In this document: positions 7,223 through 10,175 of the stretch, in pieces | How the letters are laid out: each line of letters begins with the position of its first letter | Position numbering within the stretch: the first letter of the stretch is position 1 | Assembly: GCA_002430755.1 (NCBI GenBank) | Contig: DJCX01000101.1 | Coordinates: 1-10,175, forward strand | DNA length: 10,175 bases | Direction of reading: 5' to 3' | Origin: Flavobacteriales bacterium UBA5939 | GTDB lineage: Bacteria > Bacteroidota > Bacteroidia > Flavobacteriales > Schleiferiaceae | Notes under the pieces: generated by a model | The model's input: only the letters and a program-made list of their open reading frames with translations | Told to the model about the DNA's origin: nothing | Database searches by the model: none | Program-made: the position numbers and the translations under genes

Positions 7223-7268
7223 TGTTCGGTATTTACCGAACACACGTTTGGAATCACGTGTAATTCCA
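7223..7268. repeat. 46-bp composite inverted repeat, copy A
   Basis: This unit consists of two 20-bp near-palindromes separated by 6 bp: TGTTCGGTATTTACCGAACA (7223-7242) and TGGAATCACGTGTAATTCCA (7249-7268). It matches the reverse complement of 7861-7906 at 42 of 46 positions, and the similarity stops sharply at both ends. It lies directly upstream of the transposase promoter, so it may be an operator, a transposase-binding end, or both. A third partial copy lies at 7299-7327. Confidence 0.85.
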
Positions 7269-7298
7269 ACACATATAAGGTTCATTCAACACCTAATA

Positions 7299-7327
7299 AT
7301 TGGTAAAAACCAAGTGTTCGGTAAATA
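7299..7327. repeat. Partial third copy of the palindromic motif
   Basis: ATTGGTAAAAA (7299-7309) followed closely by TGTTCGGTAAATA (7315-7327) repeats two blocks seen elsewhere. The first block is found in reverse complement just outside copy B (about 7910-7920). The second equals the first 13 bases of the reverse complement of the palindrome at 7223-7242. The second half of the palindrome (ccgaaca) is missing here. It shows that the motif was dispersed more than once in this stretch. Confidence 0.55.
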
Positions 7328-7404
7328 ATTAACCAACCAAAAAATTGCACATAAAATCGTTAAGCCCTATGTTTATAAGGCTTTGAGAGAAGGACTAAAA
7401 ACTC

Positions 7405-7497
7405 ATGACAACGGTAAAATACAAAATCTCCGAGGGTTCGATTCCCGCCGACTCCATGGCAAAATCAAAAAACAATTGTCAGAGAAATGTCGTGTAA
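7405..7497 (+). pseudogene. Short reading frame, possible integrase start fused to a tRNA-like 3' end
   Basis: An ATG at 7405, preceded by AAGGACTAAAAACTC, opens a 30-codon frame beginning MTTVKYKI and ending in a TAA at 7495-7497. Bacteroidota tyrosine recombinases often begin with a similar short basic strand, so this could be the first codons of an integrase cut off at an attachment core. The frame then runs through the T-arm-like sequence at 7433-7456. With so few codons the integrase idea is speculative, and no remaining integrase domain is visible downstream. Confidence 0.25.
7433..7456 (+). other. tRNA/tmRNA 3'-end-like fragment, copy 1 (possible attachment-site remnant)
   Basis: The bases GAGGGTTCGATTCCCGCC followed by GACTCCA look like the T-arm (TTCGATT loop) and acceptor end of a tRNA or of tmRNA. 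There is no matching 5' part within the 200 bp upstream and the sequence continues TGG, not CCA. Integrative elements often leave such 3'-end copies at their attachment sites. The last 13 bases recur at 7651-7663. Confidence 0.5.
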
Positions 7498-7650
7498 AGT
7501 CAGAAAAACGTACCTTGACACTATCGGACAGTTCATGACAAAACGATGACAAACTCTGATCGTGCAGCATCGTGGACAATCCGTGGCCAAAGTATGACAC
7601 TAGGCCTTCAAGAAATTCAATCTCAGCATATTGGAGCATAGGGTGCGGGC

Positions 7651-7663
7651 CCCGCCGACTCCA
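7651..7663 (+). repeat. tRNA/tmRNA acceptor-like core, copy 2
   Basis: CCCGCCGACTCCA at 7651-7663 is an exact direct repeat of 7444-7456, 207 bp away. It is followed by CC, so the sequence reads ACTCCACC as at a tRNA/tmRNA 3' end, but no TTCGATT T-loop precedes it. Together with copy 1 it could mark the two sides of a former insertion. Confidence 0.45.
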
Positions 7664-7860
7664 CCTCGCACAACCACCCAAGTGGCAGAGCCTACCCATA
7701 AGGTTAAACGACAGAAGAAGAGATAACGGTGTTGCTACAACCATTATAAATAGTTATAACAACAAATATCCAGATAGTGCACTTTGCTGGTCTCCTGATG
7801 TTACAAAATTCCCTAACCACAATTCCTTTATTCGTGAAGATACCGAAAACATTGGGATGA

Positions 7861-7906
7861 TGGAATTACACGTGATTCCAAACGTATGTTCGGAATATTC
7901 CGAACA
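7861..7906. repeat. 46-bp composite inverted repeat, copy B
   Basis: This is the reverse-orientation partner of the unit at 7223-7268, with 42 of 46 identities. Its outer palindrome, TGTTCGGAATATTCCGAACA (7887-7906), is perfect over all 20 bases, whereas that of copy A is slightly imperfect. No open gene starts next to it, in contrast with copy A. From here to the terminator at 7995 nothing else is recognisable. Confidence 0.85.
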
Positions 7907-7994
7907 TAAATTTTTACCAATACTAGTTTGAAATTACTTGATTGCGTGTTTTGATTGAATGAATAATTCAGTGATTCGGATAGGTTTGTGACAT

Positions 7995-8022
7995 AAAAAA
8001 CCGGATCCAAAATTGGACCCGG
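7995..8022 (-). terminator. Intrinsic terminator of the SPFH gene
   Basis: On the minus strand, CCGGGTCCAA (8013-8022) pairs with TTGGATCCGG (8001-8010), including one G:U pair, followed by six U encoded by the A-run at 7995-8000. It lies 27 nt after the stop of the SPFH gene. The stem is nearly closed, so the real loop probably uses the innermost A:T pairs. Confidence 0.88.
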
Positions 8023-8049
8023 CTTCTTGTAATTCTAGTAGTAGGAATT

Positions 8050-8823
8050 CTACTTCCCGTCCTCGTTGATTAACACTGGTGCATTACCGTCTGTAATAAT
8101 GAGCTTCGCATTCGGTGAAGAACTCAGCTTTTCTAAGACTTCCAACGATCTCCATTTGATGATCTCGTCTGACAAGCCCTCTGCCAATACCTGCTGTGCG
8201 TCTCTTACACCCTGCGCTTCAATCTTCTTACGCTGTGCTTCTAAACGCTCTTGTTGCAGTTCAAACTCCATACGTTGTGCAATCTGCTCTGCCTCAAGCT
8301 TACTTTCAATAGCCTCGTAGAGTCCAGGTGGCAATGAAATAGATTTCATCAGAACACTTTCAATCACAAAGCCTCGGTCTGTAAGGAGACTGTCCATGTG
8401 GGATTTAATGGCATCCTCAATGACCGCGCGCTGTCCGCTATGCATGTCTTTGGCCATGTAACGTGAACATACATCTGCGGCTGCAGATCTAAACACAGAA
8501 AGGATCATGACGTCCTCGTAGCGCTCCCCTACGGTTTGGATAACGTTTGGAGCTTGGCTCGACTGGATGTGGTATAGAATAGAGATTTCTGCAAGTACGT
8601 TCAAGCCCTCTTTCGAAGGAAGGTTTAAGCGAACCTCAAGATTCACCGTTCTGGTAGGCACTACTACCACTCTAGTAATGAGAGGGTTCACGGTCATGAG
8701 GCCAGGTTGATAGGCCTTCGGCTTTAGTTTCCCTAAGGTTGATTTTACCCCGACATAACCCGGATCGACAATAACACAAGAAGAAAGAAAAGCAAGAGCT
8801 AATACTGCAAATAATCGTTTCAT
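8050..8823 (-). CDS. SPFH/band-7 (prohibitin-like) lipoprotein
   Basis: This 257-residue protein belongs to the SPFH/prohibitin superfamily, which assembles into large membrane-attached rings that organise membranes and shelter proteases. The N-terminus is a lipoprotein signal (MKRLFAVLALAFLSSC, lipobox LSSC with Cys16) rather than the usual transmembrane anchor. The band-7 domain covers about 18-175: DPGYVGVKSTLGKLKPKAYQ (20-39), PGLMTVNPLITRVVVVPTRT (40-59), AEISILYHI (78-86) and SVLMKSISLPPGLYEAIESK (156-175). A Glu/Gln/Ala-rich coiled coil follows at about 172-215 (EAEQIAQRMEFELQQERLEA) and then a short conserved-looking tail. The lipid anchor implies that the ring lies in the periplasm on the inner or outer membrane; this is inference. 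The gene stands alone, is divergent from the metal-uptake operon across 142 bp, and has its own terminator. No obvious defect is seen. Confidence 0.9.
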   Translation of the reverse strand: MKRLFAVLALAFLSSCVIVDPGYVGVKSTLGKLKPKAYQPGLMTVNPLITRVVVVPTRTVNLEVRLNLPSKEGLNVLAEISILYHIQSSQAPNVIQTVGERYEDVMILSVFRSAAADVCSRYMAKDMHSGQRAVIEDAIKSHMDSLLTDRGFVIESVLMKSISLPPGLYEAIESKLEAEQIAQRMEFELQQERLEAQRKKIEAQGVRDAQQVLAEGLSDEIIKWRSLEVLEKLSSSPNAKLIITDGNAPVLINEDGK

Positions 8824-8908
8824 ATGTTTGATTTTAAATTGGTTAGGATAAACTTAATGCAAATGTTACGCCAATGAACATATAGCAATTTATTTTCTTT
8901 TTTATTTC

Positions 8909-8923
8909 TGCAACATTGTTGCA
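8909..8923. promoter_or_regulatory. Perfect inverted repeat TGCAAC-ATT-GTTGCA, probable operator
   Basis: The 6-bp arms TGCAAC (8909-8914) and GTTGCA (8918-8923) are exact reverse complements around ATT. The right arm overlaps the -33 TTG (8919-8921) of the downstream operon. A dimeric repressor bound here would block RNA polymerase. Given the His-rich lipoprotein and receptor that follow, a Fur/Zur-family regulator is a reasonable guess, but the regulator is not identified. Confidence 0.6.
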
Positions 8924-8948
8924 ATTTGTAAAGATTGCACTAACTTCA
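8919..8948 (+). promoter_or_regulatory. Promoter of the lipoprotein/TonB-receptor operon
   Basis: TTG (8919-8921), a 19-nt spacer and TAACTTCA (8941-8948, six of eight to TAnnTTTG) fit the Bacteroidota promoter pattern. Transcription would start near 8952, leaving an AT-rich leader of about 14 nt before the ATG at 8966. Confidence 0.55.
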
Positions 8949-8965
8949 CCAAAAATATTTATCTA

Positions 8966-9511
8966 ATGAAATTTGCAAAACTTTTACCCTTAGCACTAGT
9001 GTCTGTGGCACTATTCTCATGTGAGCCAAACGATCCTGGTCACGACCATGAAGAAGAGTTGATCACTACTCTAAACGTAGATTTAGAAGCAGGCGGCTCA
9101 ACAGTTACCTTAAACTTCCAAGATGTAGACGGCGACGGTGGCGATGCGCCAATAATTACTGTAGATAAATTGGCTGCAAATACAACTTACGCGGGTTCAA
9201 TTACTTTGTTTAACGAAAGTGAAGTCCCAGCAGAGGAATTGACTGCTGAGATTTTTGACGAAGCTGAAGATCACCAGTTCTTCTTTGCGTCTACAGGTGC
9301 TTCTATGTTCGCATACGCAGATCAGGACAACGACGGTAACCCAGTTGGTTTATCTTTCGAGTTGACCACCGGCGATGCTGGAATGGAGAGCTACACGATT
9401 ACTTTGCGTCACGAGCCAGCGAAAACTGCAACTGGTGTGAGCGGTGGCGACATCACCAACGCAGGTGGTGAAACTGATATTGAGGTACTATTTGACGTAA
9501 CTGTTGAATAA
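8966..9511 (+). CDS. Small lipoprotein with HDHEEE motif, partner of a TonB receptor
   Basis: A 181-residue lipoprotein: the signal MKFAKLLPLALVSVALFSC has the lipobox LFSC with Cys19. It is followed by a short acidic, histidine-containing linker (EPNDPGHDHEEE, 20-31) that could bind a metal ion. The rest is a single beta-sandwich-like domain with the segments ITTLNVDLEAGGSTVTLNFQ (33-52), DVDGDGGDAP (53-62), AANTTYAGSITLFNESEVPA (70-89), DEAEDHQFFF (97-106) and TITLRHEPAK (144-153), ending in GGETDIEVLFDVTVE. From memory, Bacteroidota proteins of this type are annotated as 'type 1 periplasmic binding fold superfamily' and occur just before a TonB receptor. A role as a surface metal-capture partner of the receptor is inference. 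The next gene starts within its stop codon region, indicating translational coupling. Confidence 0.85.
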   Translation: MKFAKLLPLALVSVALFSCEPNDPGHDHEEELITTLNVDLEAGGSTVTLNFQDVDGDGGDAPIITVDKLAANTTYAGSITLFNESEVPAEELTAEIFDEAEDHQFFFASTGASMFAYADQDNDGNPVGLSFELTTGDAGMESYTITLRHEPAKTATGVSGGDITNAGGETDIEVLFDVTVE

Positions 9512-10175
9512 ACTTCGACTTATATTGTTCCTCTTCTTTGGGTGGTCGCTTCAAGTGGCCGCCCAAAGTTGTTTATTGACCTTAGAAGGGACGGTCAGAG
9601 ATGCGCACGACCAAAGTCCAATGGAGGACGTGAGCATTTACATTACTGAAGTTGGTGCAGAACAATGGACGGATGCTCGTGGTAAATTCTCTTTTAAAAA
9701 CCTCTGCCCCGGCACCTACCATGCCCTAGTGCAACACATCGGCTGCCCCTCAGAGCGAATTTTGATTGAACTTTACGCCGATACCACCCTCTCTTTAACC
9801 TTAGAGCACCACGAAAACATGCTCCACGAGGTGGATGTGCACGATGAGCACGAGCAAGCCATCAATGAGCAGCGCTTGGGCGTACTTACTTTAGACAACA
9901 GCGCAGCGAAGTCACTTGCTGCTTCAGTGAGTGGTTTGGCAGGTGTAAGTATGCTTGGTAATGGCGCGGATATTGGATTGCCTGTAGTACACGGATTGTC
10001 GGGCAATAGACTTACCCTTGTAAACAATGGTGTCGTTCATACCGGCCAGCAATGGGGGGCGGATCACAGCCCAGAGATTGATTTGAATAGCGCGAGCGAG
10101 GCGAGCGTAGGTAGTGGTGCTGCTGCGATGCGTTATCCAGGCACCCACATGGGCGGGATTGTGATTTTAAAATCG
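9504..10175 (+). CDS. TonB-dependent receptor, N-terminal part, probable metal uptake
   Basis: The frame stays open to the window end (224 residues seen), so the barrel is missing. I place the start at TTG 9504-9506 because it yields a clean signal peptide (MNKLRLILFLFFGWSLQVAA, cleavage after the following Gln). No ATG precedes the mature domain: the first in-frame ATG, M40, lies inside the regulatory-like domain. The start overlaps the TAA of the lipoprotein gene (9509-9511) by 8 nt, giving an overlap typical of coupled translation. Residues 27-101 form a carboxypeptidase-regulatory-like domain (LEGTVRDAHDQSPMEDVSIY). HHEN at 102-105 and HDEH at 113-116 form a histidine-rich link to the plug, which starts near 124. 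The plug contains GLPVVHGLSGNRLTLVNNGV (158-177) and HTGQQWGADHSPEID (179-193). HTGQQWGADHSPEID resembles the plug of ZnuD-like zinc receptors. Zinc as substrate is inferred, and another transition metal remains possible. Confidence 0.82.
   Translation, partial: MNKLRLILFLFFGWSLQVAAQSCLLTLEGTVRDAHDQSPMEDVSIYITEVGAEQWTDARGKFSFKNLCPGTYHALVQHIGCPSERILIELYADTTLSLTLEHHENMLHEVDVHDEHEQAINEQRLGVLTLDNSAAKSLAASVSGLAGVSMLGNGADIGLPVVHGLSGNRLTLVNNGVVHTGQQWGADHSPEIDLNSASEASVGSGAAAMRYPGTHMGGIVILKS

Larger units (their letters stand above)
7269..7860. other. Gene-free stretch between the inverted repeats
   Basis: I see no convincing gene in these 592 bp. Frames on both strands give low-complexity, arginine- and proline-rich products with no recognisable motif. 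One minus-strand frame reads WSRRESNP, the typical antisense reading of a tRNA T-arm. The content is the partial palindrome at 7299-7327, the small frame at 7405-7497, the two acceptor-like cores, and five TGACA words plus one TGTCA between 7406 and 7599. GC content rises sharply at about 7641-7670. This looks like mobile-element debris. Confidence 0.6.

Noticed and set aside
5851..7303. ACCTAAT...TTGG occurring at both 5851 and 7291 as possible target-site duplication or element ends
   Set aside because: Only seven bases match contiguously, the rest needs a gap, and the left copy lies across the transposase stop codon; chance similarity is likely.
7405..7600. CRISPR array suggested by the repeated TGACA words
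   Set aside because: The words are only five bases long, irregularly spaced, and not part of a longer constant repeat.
7403..7744. Minus-strand reading frame of 113 codons
   Set aside because: It reads antisense through the tRNA-like fragment (WSRRESNP) and has no domain, signal or start context; composition is not protein-like.
7572..7931. Plus-strand reading frame of 119 codons
   Set aside because: It runs across the acceptor-like core and the whole of inverted repeat copy B, with no recognisable motif or start signal.
8050..8320. Plus-strand frame rich in Ser and Cys opposite the SPFH gene
   Set aside because: It is the antisense shadow of the coiled-coil coding region and has no independent support.

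Overview
The window looks like chromosomal DNA of a Bacteroidota member, most likely a marine-type Flavobacteriales relative. The evidence is TonB-dependent receptors with an N-terminal carboxypeptidase-regulatory-like domain, a GWxTD-family protein, promoters of the TTG-N(17-23)-TAnnTTTG type, and translation starts without a strong Shine-Dalgarno sequence.

Layout. Positions 1-273 hold the 3' end of a + strand gene that resembles the C-terminus of the DUF6695 family. A bidirectional terminator (279-309) separates it from three minus-strand genes: a TonB-dependent receptor (330-2822), a family 2 glycosyltransferase (2963-3988) and a GWxTD-domain exported protein (3995-5470). The last two lie 6 nt apart and form an operon. 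Its promoter is so close to the start codon that the mRNA may be leaderless. A divergent tRNA-Ser(TGA) with an encoded CCA (5560-5647) and its terminator follow.

The accessory island is about 5645-7906. It starts with a structured palindromic element that begins at the tRNA CCA. Next comes a minus-strand DDE (rve-type) transposase with its own promoter and terminator, and then about 880 bp without a convincing gene. That stretch carries a 46-bp inverted repeat made of two 20-bp near-palindromes (copies at 7223-7268 and 7861-7906). One copy abuts the transposase promoter. Between the copies lie two T-arm/acceptor-like tRNA or tmRNA 3'-end fragments and a cluster of TGACA motifs. This looks like the debris of an integrative element and is the most unusual part of the window.

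On the right, a lipoprotein form of an SPFH/band-7 protein (8050-8823, minus) diverges from a probable metal-uptake operon. The operon has a small lipoprotein with a His-Asp-His-Glu motif (8966-9511) and a TonB-dependent receptor running off the window. I place the receptor start at a TTG (9504) that overlaps the upstream stop codon. A perfect TGCAAC-ATT-GTTGCA inverted repeat covers the -33 element of this operon and fits a Fur/Zur-type operator.

All functional statements come from reading motifs; no searches were run.
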